Shown: one piece after another, positions 22,297 through 33,668 of the stretch
Layout of the letters: each line of letters begins with the position of its first letter
Numbering within the stretch: position 1 is the stretch's first letter
Assembly: GCA_016630905.1 (NCBI GenBank)
Contig: WBMQ01000002.1
Span: 2,914,001-2,978,000 of the forward strand
DNA: 64,000 bases
Reading direction: 5' to 3'
Origin: Capillidium heterosporum
Taxonomy: Eukaryota; Entomophthoromycota; Entomophthoromycetes; Entomophthorales; Capillidiaceae
Position numbers and translations under genes: made by a program
The notes under the pieces: model-generated
Database searches by the model: none
What the model saw: the letters and a program-made list of their open reading frames with translations, nothing else
What the model was told of the DNA's origin: nothing

Positions 22297-22796
22297 CTCT
22301 CCTCTACATCGCTTTTATAAAGGTTTCATTTAGTTTGTAGTAGTAACGGGCGATTTCTTTACAGATGCTTTGAAGGTTAAAAACAAATATCCCAGCAGTT
22401 TTACTTTTTTATAATAAAACGCCTTTTGAAATGCTGTAATGGTACTCCAAGTCAAAGTACCCAAGTTTTTCCTTGTGTGGTAACCAACATAACTATGCCA
22501 ATTTTTGCTGGAAATTATCAATCACATCCAAATCTATATAAACAAAGTTAATTGTGGATGTCAATTGCAGTCTTTGTAGCTTTTACTTATAAACTCAGGT
22601 TAAATGGAATGTGGTTATGTAATATATCATAGATCATTGCAAATTAAACTAAAGAGCACCTATTGTTTTTCTTTTAAAATACACTTGCAATGGCAAGCTA
22701 AAAACTATGATTTTATTCCAAAAAGAAATTTAAACAAGATCTCTATCATCACCACCTTGGTTTAAACTTCAAACTTCTATCACCTTCTGAACTTAG
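22297..22796. other. A2-B2 spacer
   Basis: 500 bp between convergent genes, presumably carrying both 3' ends. No gene seen. Confidence 0.4.
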
Positions 22797-23128
22797 TCAT
22801 CTCAATTTTCTTCTAAATGTTTTTAATGTACCATCGTTCATAAGTTTTAAAAAGGTGGTGTACAGTTCCAGAAATATATTTGCCTTTGGTGTGAGTTGCT
22901 CCTCCAGCTTGAAGTGAACGCCATCGCTTATAATACAATTAACAACCTGGTGGATTTTGGCCTGGGTCTGTTTGTGCTGGTGGCACGATGTAGTTTGGAT
23001 GTAGAGGATACTGAGGCACTGCTTCAAATTGATGTTACGTCCTGGATGATGTACCTTTTAAAGCTTTTTACGTAGTCGCATTCGAATGGACTTACATCAA
23101 GGCTGATTTCCTTCAAAAAGCAGAACAT
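22797..23128 (-). pseudogene. 'B' gene, copy B2, one frameshift
   Basis: From an ATG at 23126-23128 the minus strand reads MFCFLKEISLDVSPFECDY, then VKSFKRYIIQDVTSI and a stop. Shifting one base, the alignment to the intact B gene continues without gap (NLKQCLSILYIQTTSCHQH, VVNCIISDGVHFKLEEQL, FLKLMNDGTLKTF) to a stop at 22797-22799. The break lies near 23026-23034. Apart from this, length, start and all landmarks match, so it is either freshly inactivated or a sequence error. It is convergent with A2. Confidence 0.7.
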
Positions 23129-25460
23129 GGTCTTGACTACTTGTTAAATTTTATATTGGCTATTTGAATCATTGACTTGGAATAAAGAGTTGAAATACGA
23201 TCAGTACGATAGCGCACATTTGATTAGTTGATTTCATGCTAAAATTGCCAAAGTGAAAGGGCTGGTTAGAACTTGGTCAATGTCAAAATAAGTTACCATA
23301 AATATATCAGCACCCTCTACCTTCAAGAACCATCGATCTAAGAGTCTTCCCACTTACCTTTTTTAGCTGTTACTGCTCCACCGGTTGTAACTTTACATTC
23401 CCCCTTGTGAAATTACTGCTGGGTAGGAAGTATATAGTATATACAAAGATAAACGTACTTTTAGATGTATGTTAGAAATCTTGAGTTTAGAATCCCAAAT
23501 CTTGGTTTGGTATAGGGCCGTCTTATCTACCCAAGCTGTTACAAGTAAACCCCCTAAACTTCAAATCATTGAAATACCAAGACAGTTTCCAAGTATATTA
23601 GAGTGATTTACCCTACCTATATATGAAAGTATAGGCGGCTGGATATTATGACTAAATTCTTTAGGGATTTTCCGATCTATTTGGAGATATCATTTCAGAT
23701 GAGTAAGCGTCTCGGTTTAATAGCTATTGATAGTGGCTAAAAAGCTAAAATCTTCGTACATCGGGTAATAGTACGTACCTAACATTATTCTATTGGCATA
23801 TATTTATATTACCCATCCAATTTGCCAAATCTAAAGTATATTTAATGATTTAAGTTACGGCAATATATATATTTACCTAAACTTTGAGCCTAATAAAATT
23901 GAAATTAGGCATAAATTCCAACAATATGAATGTAGGAGTGCCAAGACAATGTTTAGATAATCTACGAAAAACAATACCCATATATACATATGAAACTACC
24001 AACGATACTAAAGAAAATTCCCTAAAATCCCAGCGGTATGGCTGTAATTGCCAATTCGGGGTTCACCTACCGCTTATTCCCATTTGGAATAAGGTTGTCG
24101 TTAAGCTGATCCAGGTCAGCTTTCCTTTCCATTTTTTCTGCCTACCCAACTTACTACCCACTACCCTTAGTAACCTATTTATGCGTTCAGCCTATTTCTT
24201 AAAAATGGTACAAGTACCTTCTTGCTTTATTAAGGATTATTTCCATAAAAGTATAGAATAAACCGAATCTATGGTATATTGATTGGCTAAAATGGGTGCA
24301 TACATTCTTCCCACAGAATCAATCTATTTACTCTTAAATCTATCAGAGTTCTCCCCATCTTCCATTTATTTGCAACTCAGTAGTCTTTGTTTAGTTTAGG
24401 TAGATGTTTTCCCTGAAAGTAAGCTTAAATATCCCAACCAACTGATGTTTTCCTCCGAATCAATATATTTGCAACCTTGTAAATAACCTGTCAAGTCGTC
24501 ATTTGGTTGTATTGGTAGATTTCATATAACTTCCAATGAATTTATTCGTGCAAGGGGCCTCCCATCAAATTATCCAAGTAAATTTTAGCCGGGCTATCCG
24601 AAATAAGAAGTTCCACAGTTTCATATCTCAACTTTTGACCATTGCGGAGAAGTTTACTGCTGGTAACAAGTTGGCAATTTGGCCTTAAACCAGTATTTTT
24701 AATGCTTTAGGTAAGGTAAATGTAAATTCCCGATATTCCATCCAATTTTGTCAAAGGATATTATTTGGGAGCTGAAGCTACAGAGAATAGGTTCCTATAC
24801 ATGGCTGTTTAGCCAGCATTTTGCCTATAGGGTGCCATTCAGCCTTGATTAGTTTAAAACTGCTGGCAAAATTTCAAGTAGCGTCAATATATCTTACCAT
24901 ATCCATACAGTTTGCAATCGTCAAATTGTGCTTTATTACAAATAGATAGAAATGGCATCTATTTGAAATTTGTCAAGGGTTTAGTAAAATCTACTAATCC
25001 AAGTTGAAATGCAATGCATCTTTAGGTAAGCAACTTGTAAATAGCCAGAATTTTAAGTAAGCTTAAACAGATATTAGCCTTCTGCTACTAGAAACTCGTA
25101 GTATATTATTTCAAGTCAACTTCTCAGTTTATCAACCTTAGAATTTAATTGGCTAGCATAGTATTATAGGAAAATATAGTTTCTTAATGATTGTCTGGCA
25201 GTAAGTTTAAAACTTCAAATCCAAACCATTGGCTATAAGCTTGAATGGAGAAACCAAGGATTCAAGCAGCTTATTTGTTGACATGATAAGGGAATTAGGG
25301 AAAGAACTACAAAGAAACCCAACAGCTAAATTGTTCTTGTTCCCTTTTACATTTACCTCACCCTCCCTCCATATAGCTAATTGCTAAAGGTTGCCAACTC
25401 CGAAACTAATTTTACTTTTGGTGTACAAGTATAAATGGTCAGCTGATTGCTTGTTAGGAA
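23129..25460. other. Spacer B2 to A3
   Basis: 2.3 kb. The first 240 bp is B upstream sequence shared with B0 and B1. A frame at 23884-24261 lacks a convincing start and any domain. No B gene lies between here and A3. The remainder is AT-rich without recognised content. Confidence 0.45.
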
Positions 25461-25471
25461 ACTATAAATGG
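25461..25471 (+). promoter_or_regulatory. TATA box of A3
   Basis: ACTATAAATGG, 72 nt before the A3 start codon, slightly farther than in A1 and A2. Confidence 0.55.
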
Positions 25472-25534
25472 ACGTTAATTTGAAGCTACCTCTTTATTTT
25501 CTACAATTTAACCACAGCCCAACTTAACTCCAAC

Positions 25535-26179
25535 ATGAGTATTGAACACGAGTTCCAGCCTTCAACTAAAGATATCTACTACGACTACTACTTGACGACG
25601 CTACGAGTTTCATTACGCCACTCCCAAAGCTTCCTAGCTTTGGGGCAAGCTTACCTAGTTGCCAAGTACCTACCCTTCACCTTGAAAATCCTACCTATCC
25701 CAAGCGACTTGACAACAACTTTGATGACCCATGTAACCGACCTCGTCAAGAACTGGTTCATATTCGCCGTCTTAATTCTATCCCTAATCTCATTTATCTT
25801 ATCCAGTATATTTATGGAGTACAATGAGAAGGTTCGAAGGTTCGAGTGCTGCTTCCAAACTTCAGACTACGACGATTTGACAACGAGACCGTCAAGATTC
25901 AACCAAGTTCTAGCTCACAATTTGTTCCCAGTAGGTCTACCTGAATCTATATCAGTTGTCCTAGCTTTTATATGGCTATTGACTTCGATAGTTTTTAGCT
26001 ACACAATACCCAACCTGGAACCCATTACCAACTTGTCTGTTCTTTCAACTAGTAGCTCAAGCTATGGCTTGTTGCACCTGTTTCCTAACATATGGTCCAT
26101 CGTCCACCAACTCAACGCCATTTCGTGGTCTCTATCTGCCTTTCTAACTTTTGCCGATCTGTTCCTTGCTCTCTCCTAA
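25535..26179 (+). CDS. 'A' family multi-pass membrane protein, copy A3
   Basis: 214 residues, single exon, open. Shares DIYYDYYLTTLRVSLRHSQS, ALGQAYLVAKYLPFTLKI, FILSSIFMEYNEKVRRFE, LPESISVVLAFIWLLTSIVF and SYGLLHLFPNIWSIVHQLN with the other copies. Same predicted layout: polar N-terminus, three to four hydrophobic segments, charged cytosolic-type loop after the second. It is the most divergent of the four. No B partner could be found in the 2.2 kb downstream. Function unknown. Confidence 0.75.
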   Translation: MSIEHEFQPSTKDIYYDYYLTTLRVSLRHSQSFLALGQAYLVAKYLPFTLKILPIPSDLTTTLMTHVTDLVKNWFIFAVLILSLISFILSSIFMEYNEKVRRFECCFQTSDYDDLTTRPSRFNQVLAHNLFPVGLPESISVVLAFIWLLTSIVFSYTIPNLEPITNLSVLSTSSSSYGLLHLFPNIWSIVHQLNAISWSLSAFLTFADLFLALS

Positions 26180-28451
26180 TGTTATATATAAAAGTTCCAT
26201 TTAATCTATAGTTTAAACTTCACTAACAGCCAAATGTATAGTTCAATAAAGCATTACATATTCCGAACTTTTTTGTTTGTTTCTACACCTTCAAGTCGAA
26301 CCGTCCATTACTTTTAAAATATGTAGCTGCATCCTAACAAGTTAGCTAAATAGGGTTAGATGTTCTTAAAATAGGTTAAAGTTCTTCAGCTGCGAGTTAG
26401 TTTGCTTACATAACGGTTCGCTTACACATAATCTATATCCATATTATAAATTCTCTACCATATTAGGTGCATGTAGGCTAAACTTTTGTAGGCACTCAGC
26501 TAAATATATTGCAAGCCGATTTCAAATTGATGGATACCGCTTGAGTCTTACAAAGATAAAGCCCAGCAGCAACTGAAATTACCCACTTGTATTCCCAATA
26601 AAGGAAGGGAAGATTGGAAGGTAAAGCCGATTAATACTTGGGCTTTTTTGCAATTTAATGGTATGGGGCTTTGTTTTTAAAACGGGTTACTTTTCACTTT
26701 GCCAACATCAATACGAAGGTTTCAAAAGTTTGTCCGCCTATATATGAATTAAGAGCAGCATTTATATGCACCTACGTATCAAATGAAAGCATCCCCACCC
26801 CCTTTACTGTAGGGAAAGGTCACTCGTATTAAGATTTGAAACAGAAGAGCTAACTCATATATTGGGCGGACTTTCGATAACTATAGCAGAGTATTAAACG
26901 CTTACTAAAAATTTGTCACCAATACTTCTACGCCATAGTATACTCATAGCTGATCGATGCCGCTTTTAAAGCTTTAACCGATACAGTTTGCCCCTTTATT
27001 AAAGTATCTGCCTATAAACTAGCCGTCCAAGTGATGGAAAGTAGCAGCATACAACTTAGTGTCAATCTAAAAATAAACTACCGTAAAAATATTTCCTTTT
27101 ATATCGGCATCTTCCTTCCGCTTAATATCTGTTGCTTTAAAAATATAACTCTGGCAGAACTTTTGGATATTTATATATACGGTCTATTCAAATAGATATC
27201 GGCATTCTGAATGGTTGCAGTAGCTGGAAGAGCTTTAAGATTTATATAATAGCCAGCCAAATATCTTCTACAATTATAAATATTATAGAGGAATCAGATA
27301 GTAGTATAAAGTTAGTCTGAGATAAGTTAAGTTCGGACAAATGAGATCAAATTAGTAGTTTCTACGCAAGATTCCTTGCCTAAAGTTTGGTCGCCAAAAG
27401 TAACTGTAGCAGAATATTTTTGCCAAGTCTAGATTTATCAAAGGTACGTATAATAGGTATTTACTAAGGTAGGTTTTTTCCACTTTGCACGGCTGGCTCA
27501 GTTTATAGATCATGGTATTAAAGGTAGCAGGGGATAGGAATCCATGTATATCTAATGACAGTCATGCTACACCAACAAAGGAAATGAATATTAACATCCA
27601 TTCATGGAATTTGTACTTGAGATGTTCTAACAGTTGTAAAAGAACCTGATGGTAAAAGATATAGTAACCCTATAGAAAGTTATCCCTTGTAAAAATTAAA
27701 ATATCTACAACGGCTATGTTCCAACAAATACATGTAAATCTTCCTATTTTGAACATATAAATTTGTACTGCAAATACTCCACTACTAAACAATGAAAAGT
27801 TTTACAAAACCTTAATAAACTATATAATATAAAGGCAAGTAATCTAACATTAGGGGCTTTATGTTTATAAACCTTAGAAATTTATCGAGTTTAATTCTAT
27901 AAATTCTACGTTCTTGGAATGAAGGATGCAAGTTTGCTAAAATTTAGCTTTAACGCAAGGAGGACGCCACCCTTCGAACAAGAACATTATTAATATATAT
28001 GTTGGTAGACATATTCACCTTTATTCTCTTCTCCTAAATTATTTCTATAACGTCTTCAGGCTTTATATAGGTAGAGATAACAAAAGTTCAAAGATATACC
28101 GTTCGTAATAGGATACTCAAAACTATAAAAAGTTTCTCCATCAGTCCATAATGTCTTAGAATGTAGGGTTTCTGTTCCTATACAAGACTACGATACAAAT
28201 TTTGTAAAGATAGTGCTCTATTTGTAGTTTGGTTGCTCCATAAAAATTTAGTTTTCATAAAAATACAGGCTTTCAACTTAAAGCAAGCTGATGTATATAG
28301 GATGTAAAGTACGTGTTTCTCATACAATTACCTTACTTTACAAAGCCTAGAATTCTAAAGAATAGAACATTTGATGTAGTTAATCTATTCGCAAAGTGGA
28401 TACATTAAAACTAGTCTAGACTACTTGAAAATTTTATTTTGTATGTTCAGT
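26180..28451. other. Intergenic spacer
   Basis: 2.3 kb, AT-rich. A stretch at about 26910-27195 (+) reads open for about 75 codons after a TAG but has no ATG-supported domain. No B gene, repeat or RNA identified. Confidence 0.4.
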
Positions 28452-29033
28452 TTAGATAATGGTTAGTTTAGGTGGAGATTGCGACTTTGATGAGTAGAAG
28501 AATAGATTTTGTGGCCCAATTTCGTCGTTCTTAGCAATAGCTATAAATAGCTTGGTACTATCTTTGAAACAGAATGGCGACAGGTCTACTGTTCCAGTAC
28601 TTGTCACATTGAAGGTGTTGATTAGAGGTCCATCTTGAGGTGCTTGATTCCAACTGGTGTTGACGTTGAATTCCTTGGTTAGTAGATAGATGTTTACTAT
28701 TGTATTGGATGATAGCAGTTGCTGATCTTTAACTGGATGTAGCTCAAGTTGACATTGGATGGGTGTTTTTGCACCATCGGGTAGGTCGAATTCCAATAGA
28801 ATTTTGGCCCAGAACCTGGTGTTGCGTACGTTGATAAATTCGCCAACTTCTACTTGACAGTCATTGCAAGATGGCTGATTTTGACATACAGGGCATAGAT
28901 CTAAAGTCCCAGCACTGAAGTAGGGGTTGGCTTCTTTAGCTGGAAGTAGGGAAATGGCTGGTGAATTTAGAGCTAAAGTCGAGATGAAGTTGATACATAG
29001 AGAAAGTAAGAAAGTTAATTGGGATAAATACAT
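28452..29033 (-). CDS. Secreted DNRLRE-like beta-sandwich protein
   Basis: 193 residues, single exon, with an N-terminal signal peptide (MYLSQLTFLLSLCINFISTL). After a cysteine cluster (CPVCQNQPSCNDC, residues about 47-59) comes a domain with the layout of the DNRLRE/CBM96-like fold: FWAKILLEFDLPDGAKTPIQ, a strand CQLELHPV, VNIYLLTKEFNVNTSWNQAP, then TVDLSPFC, LFIAIAK and FFYSSKSQSPPKLTI. The order (first strand LEFDL, TSWNQAP in the middle, terminal P-x-L-x-I) is the family signature as I know it; the assignment is by pattern only. Likely extracellular, possibly surface or carbohydrate binding. A distant relative is at 44265. An upstream TATA-like TATAAATA lies about 35 nt before the start. 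Confidence 0.65.
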   Translation of the reverse strand: MYLSQLTFLLSLCINFISTLALNSPAISLLPAKEANPYFSAGTLDLCPVCQNQPSCNDCQVEVGEFINVRNTRFWAKILLEFDLPDGAKTPIQCQLELHPVKDQQLLSSNTIVNIYLLTKEFNVNTSWNQAPQDGPLINTFNVTSTGTVDLSPFCFKDSTKLFIAIAKNDEIGPQNLFFYSSKSQSPPKLTII

Positions 29034-30202
29034 CGATAAAGTAGCTGAAAAGGTGGGAATTGAGCGGTATTTATATTGTTTGGAGAATAAAGGCTTTACT
29101 TAAAACATTTTGTAAAAGTTCACATTTGCTTATAATTTATAAAGTTTGAACCTTAAATGCTTCACTATAAAACTGTTTTACCTAACTTTTAATCAAAAAG
29201 GATGCTTTCTGTTCAGAAAATATGGTCAATTATTTGTGACAAAACTTGTAGAAATCAACGCAGTTTTATGGCACGGAGTAGTATCCAGGTTGGTGTGACA
29301 CTGATCTTCAGAAAAATAAGGTTCGGTGATAGAGATTGCAAGGTATAAATAGATATTACAACATCTTCATAAAGATATTGATGTGTTAACAGTATTAAAC
29401 TTAGGTATATGTTTTATTACCGTTTCGAATACTTTATAACAATAACTCAACTTTCATTTATCTCTACTTCGTTTAGTTCGAGCAGAGTGTATGTGCTTAT
29501 TGTAGCTTCAAGCTCTTTTTAAATTGTATAATAAATCACACCCTTTTCATCAATAAATTTAACTCTAGAAAAGCAAGTTTTTGAGCTAAAATCCTTACAA
29601 ACCTCAATATAATCGTTAATATAAGCCTACTGTAGGTCCAAACATGTGTAATTAATTTTAGGAACACCAGCGAACTAAAGATATGGTAGTATATGAAATC
29701 GATTGTAAATTCCAGTTCAACTAAGTCCTCAACTATATTTTGAATAGTTTCCTCTTATATTGAAAAAATCAGGCTAGACATTCGGATTAGAGTGAAGACA
29801 ACTTCTCAAAGAGAGTTCAGTTAAAGCCAATACAACAATGACTAATAAATATGAGTAAGCCTAAGTGGTATAGTAATCTTAGGTATGAATGACACCTAAG
29901 CGAGAAAACTCTTATTGACTCAACGATTAGTGTAGATGTAATTCTGCGTTTTATGGGAATAGGAAGTGATGATGCACTTGTAATAATATATTTTGCTAAT
30001 AAATAAACTCAGTCCAATCCTTTTCACTTCGCTATGCTAAATTTAAGCTAGTTGACTAAAAGTATACTAGAGTACACATTCGCATTTCAATTAGACCAAC
30101 TACACCTCAACTAATCGAGCCAAAGTCATTTACCCAATCAATAAACTATACCTTTGAGGAAAGCAAAAGTAGTCCATACTCAACATTTTAAAACTTTATC
30201 AA
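29034..30202. other. Intergenic spacer
   Basis: Upstream of the secreted protein (-) and of the B4 relic (+). AT-rich, nothing recognised beyond the TATA-like motif near 29066. Confidence 0.4.
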
Positions 30203-30522
30203 ATAATCCATATTGGGAATGTGATCACAGGATATTTTATAAAGTACACATCCAGGACACCAATTTCGATATGGAGTAGTACCTAAGCATATCCTACGCC
30301 ATATATTCAGCACAAGATCTATCAAGTCGTAAATTACATAATAAAAACGACATCAGCTTCAAGCTGGAGGAGAGGGATGCCTTACATAAAGAGCAGATCG
30401 AATTTTGGGACTTTGTACGCAACATGTCCCTAAAACTCATGGACAACGCTACGTTGAAAAATTTCATAGGCGAAGCCAAGTCAGTAAGTTCTGAAAGCAA
30501 TACAACCTTGAAGGAGTTTTAA
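30203..30522 (+). pseudogene. Decayed 'B' gene, copy B4
   Basis: Twin of B1 in the right arm of the inverted repeat. It reads NPYWECDHRIFYKVHIQD, DTNFDME, the same in-frame TAG as B1, YLSISYAIYSAQDLSSR, ISFKLEERDALHKEQ, IEFWDFVRNMSLKLMDNATL and a TAA at 30520-30522. The first ~15 codons lie outside the near-identical arm and align better with B2 (SPFECDYVKSFKRYIIQD) than the corresponding part of B1 does. No start codon in frame. Because both arms carry the same TAG, the lesion predates the duplication or was spread by gene conversion. Confidence 0.7.
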
Positions 30523-31605
30523 TCGAGGTGGCAGCTGTAGTCTTCAAGGCTTTGCTAAATTTCTGGGGTAGATCTCTAATAAAGGTGAAGGTAGAGTCTT
30601 GATTATTTATATATATGGCCTTTTAAATGGTAAGCGTCATACCAGATGCCTTCCAGTTCACCTTCCAGCGAACTTTTATCTACTAGCAACGATACTTCAT
30701 CTAGCTCCAGCTTGTAGGTTTAAGCTAAAGAAGCTAATAGGCGATACTGCAACAAGCCTTGTCGATAGAGCTTGAAAGCAACACTAGCTGCAAACAATCC
30801 TCTACTTTAAATGATATACTCAACTCAACGTCCCATCCAGCTAAATATCACGATTGAGTAGGCACTATCGATATTGTAGTGCATTCTCTATCCAGCTGTC
30901 AAGATGCTCGCTTTTCTTACTTGGACCTAGTTGCTAGGTAGTGCAGGCGTTTGATCTTACTTCTATGTAACTTACAACTTTTGCTAGTTTTTGGTAGCCT
31001 AGATGGAATATCCTCGATTACAAAAGCTACACTTTGTTATAAACTTTCGGCATATCGGCTTTTAGCCTGGCCCTTTACAAAAGTTTACGGTTGTCTACGC
31101 TAATCTATACCTTGCAAAGAATCCAACAAACCCTTAGAATTTCATATGTAGAGTATAAAGTTTTAGAGCATTAAGCTCTCTTACAAGAGTACCGGTATGC
31201 ACAGATGGTTTGGAAAGTAGCCTGAATTTGACGGCTGCCAAGGTTTCGAAACAATGGCTCAGCAGTCCCACACTATAAACTAGAATAGAAAATAAATTAG
31301 TTGTATTCATAAATCAAAATGCGGACGAATATTTTTCTGCATGTCGCTCTCAAAACCGTTAATGAATAGTCTCAAAGCTAATGCCACTTAGGCAGCTACT
31401 GTAGCTGTGCCTTTGGACAGCACTTTAGGTCTAAACTGCCTCAGAGAAAGATACAGTGGCTGATGTAGGCCAGTGTACTATCTCCTACTGAGGTCAAATG
31501 GCACAATACTGACACTTCTGCTACAAATGCCAATTAGAAGTCTTATAGTATCTAGAGAAACATAGGTTTAAATACAGAACAAATTAATTTTTATAGGAAA
31601 ATGGT
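30523..31605. other. B4-A4 spacer
   Basis: Right-arm counterpart of 19299-20381. No gene. Confidence 0.5.
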
Positions 31606-32250
31606 TTAGGGGAGGGTGAAAAACAGATCGGCAAAGGCCAAGAAGGCTGACAGCAGCCAAGCTATGGTATTCAGCAGATTGACAACGGACCACATGTTAG
31701 GGAACAGAACCAACAGGCCATAGCTCGTGCTGGCATTTGAGAGTACCTGTAGATTTGTATTTGGCTCGAGGCTGGGCATTAGATAGTGGATTAGTATGGA
31801 GGTCAACAGCCATGTGAAAGCCAGGACGGTTGATAGAAACTCGGGTATACCTGCTGAGAACAGGCGGTCAGCCAGCACCATGGTGTTCTGGGGTGGCCTT
31901 GACGTCAAGTTGTCCAAATCGAGAGCTTGGAGGTAGCGCTCGAACCTCCTCGTCTTCTCATTATACTCCACAAATATACTGGACAGTAGAAAAGAGAGTA
32001 GGGATAGGATGAGCATAGCAAAAGTAAGCATGTTTCCCATCAGATCGACGATGTAGAATGCCAACGCTATCATCCCACCGTTTGGAGGGGGGGAGATTTC
32101 TAAAGTGAAGGGTAGGTACTTTGCAACCAAGTAGGCTTGGAGTAGGGCCAACAAGCTTTGGGATTGTCGTAATGAGGCTCGTAGTGTTGTCGCGTAGTAG
32201 TCGTAGCAGACACATTTCTTGGACGGCTGGGACTGATTTCGGGTGCTCAT
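31606..32250 (-). CDS. 'A' family multi-pass membrane protein, copy A4
   Basis: 214 residues, the near-identical twin of A1 in inverted orientation. Differences seen are Ala/Val after KKC, Phe/Ser in LILFLLS, Asp/Asn in LDLDDL, and Asn/Ser, Asp/Glu and Gly/Ser near residues 155-170. The frame is open 27 codons upstream to 32331, but the ATG at 32248-32250 is chosen: it matches A1, A2 and A3, and the shared TATA box lies inside the extension. Topology and landmarks as for A1. Function unknown. Confidence 0.78.
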   Translation of the reverse strand: MSTRNQSQPSKKCVCYDYYATTLRASLRQSQSLLALLQAYLVAKYLPFTLEISPPPNGGMIALAFYIVDLMGNMLTFAMLILSLLSFLLSSIFVEYNEKTRRFERYLQALDLDNLTSRPPQNTMVLADRLFSAGIPEFLSTVLAFTWLLTSILIHYLMPSLEPNTNLQVLSNASTSYGLLVLFPNMWSVVNLLNTIAWLLSAFLAFADLFFTLP

Positions 32251-32295
32251 GGTAGATTGGGTTGAAAAAGTAGGGTGGCTATGGCAACTCAACGA

Positions 32296-32306
32296 CCATT
32301 TATAGT
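32296..32306 (-). promoter_or_regulatory. TATA box of A4
   Basis: ACTATAAATGG on the minus strand, at the same distance from the start as in A1. It lies inside the upstream open extension, supporting the downstream ATG. Confidence 0.6.
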
Positions 32307-32492
32307 TTTCAAGCCAGAGGTCGGCAGCCACTTATACCTAAACAGCTGTTGAGAGCAGTTTTGAGCTAAGCAAGCTTATGCGACAACTTATCGGTCGAGG
32401 TAAATTAAACCGAGCTGATCGGATATGCGAAGGAGACAGGGATATAGTCGATGGACTAAATCTTCCGGTAACTTTTTAGCTATTTTGGTTAG

Positions 32493-33003
32493 GTATATTT
32501 TTTAAAATTGACACATTCATGTTTTTGATGGATAGGATTTCGGGCGCTCAAGAAACAACGAGTAAATTAACTTTAGACTATCTTAGTGATTTATAGCTTT
32601 TAAAAGCAACGGCAATTATTTTGATAGTAGCTATGGAAAAGTTCTGATAGTCTACATATATTTGCCTTAAGCTTGAATGATCAAGAGATACCGATATCAG
32701 CTGCAAGGTAGTATCTACAATGAATATCGTCGATTCAAATTTGAGTACTACTGATGATTCCTGATAAAATCCTGTTCAAATGGTATGAGTAAATAAGTAT
32801 TGAATAAAGCTTATTTGATCTTGAACTTTTGCAATATAACCATATAAGTGAAGTAGCACAAAGTGGAAAAGTTTAAGTCGAGTTTGCTATATTCAGAATG
32901 ATCCTTTTATTTAACTTGAAGTCTCATAAATCCTTTGGTTAAACTTTTGAAATAATCATTTGGAAAAATTCTACCATATAAAGGAAACTAATTATATTCA
33001 AAT
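32493..33003. other. Intergenic spacer
   Basis: Unique sequence between the right arm and the 3' end of the CAP gene. Nothing recognised. Confidence 0.4.
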
Positions 33004-33615
33004 TTAATTTTTGGGTGCAGTAGTGGATCCCGCCTTCTTATTTTTCAATCGAAGCATAACCAAGTCGTTTAACCTCTGCACTTGAGGGCTAACTCTAGGC
33101 TGTAATGGAATAGGTTTCTTACCGTCATCCTTTTCGTGACCGAACCAGATGGTAGCGTACCCATCCTTGTACCCAGCACCTACTGCCAACCAAGGTCTGC
33201 TGGCCCACATGCCTTTGCTGTATATGACGGCGTTGTGTTTTTCTGAATAAGTAAACACATCCACTATATCTTTGGGAGTCTTTGCTCCCTTGGAACTAAC
33301 TTCGTAGCCAAGACCTTGGTACGCCGACAACTTCCTAGGTTTGGCCCACATGCAATTGTTGTCCTTCTCCAGCTTACAAGCCAGTTCACCGTACCAGTCG
33401 TGCAAATGTCCGTACTCAGCCTTGAACTTGCTCAAGTCTTCACTGTGGATTTGAGCTACCTTGGATAGATTGATGGAATAGGGAATGGTGCTTAACCCTC
33501 GCGACTTACGTTCCTGGTTCAACTTGGTTATTATATCACGGGACATATCTTGAGTTACTACTGCCTTTAACATCGGCAATGTAACGTAAAGTAGCTGCAA
33601 CAAGTTGAATTTCAT
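33004..33615 (-). CDS. Secreted CAP/SCP-domain protein
   Basis: CAP superfamily (SCP, PR-1, antigen 5) secreted protein, about 203 residues. Start chosen at 33613-33615 (MKFNLLQLLYVTLPMLKAVV, a signal peptide). A longer frame to 33645 would begin too close to the TATA box at 33658-33668, and the relic at 45650 starts at the same place. Conserved CAP features: LNQERKSRGL, LSKVAQIHSEDLSKF, HLHDWYGE (CAP1-like His), CMWAKP, LGYEVSSKG, HNAVIYSKGMW, AVGAGYKDGYATIWFG. The C-terminus is short and basic. CAP proteins bind sterols or act in host or microbe interactions; the role here is inferred only. Two decayed relatives lie at 35479-35883 and 45650-46265. Confidence 0.85.
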   Translation of the reverse strand: MKFNLLQLLYVTLPMLKAVVTQDMSRDIITKLNQERKSRGLSTIPYSINLSKVAQIHSEDLSKFKAEYGHLHDWYGELACKLEKDNNCMWAKPRKLSAYQGLGYEVSSKGAKTPKDIVDVFTYSEKHNAVIYSKGMWASRPWLAVGAGYKDGYATIWFGHEKDDGKKPIPLQPRVSPQVQRLNDLVMLRLKNKKAGSTTAPKN

Positions 33616-33657
33616 GTTAATGTATTTAGAAAGTGTTGTAACCAATTGCGTATGAAG

Positions 33658-33668
33658 TTTATATAGGC
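33658..33668 (-). promoter_or_regulatory. TATA box of the CAP gene
   Basis: CCTATATAAAC, about 45 nt before the chosen ATG. A matching TTTATATAGG block precedes the relic at 35883, so the promoter was duplicated with the gene. Confidence 0.5.

Larger units (their letters stand above)
30236..32492 (-). repeat. Large inverted repeat, right arm
   Basis: Reverse complement of 18413-20668 with only scattered base differences. Contains most of the B4 relic, the spacer, A4 and its promoter. The separating segment of about 9.57 kb (20669-30235) contains A2, B2, A3 and the secreted DNRLRE-like gene. Confidence 0.92.

Noticed and set aside
23884-24261. 125-codon frame on the plus strand between B2 and A3
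   Set aside because: Begins without ATG, has no recognised domain and an AT-driven composition; probably chance.
26910-27195. Stop-poor stretch downstream of A3, considered as a third B relic
   Set aside because: A short YAIVYS-like match to B is not followed by the conserved KLEE..EFW region; orientation is also wrong for a tail-to-tail pair.
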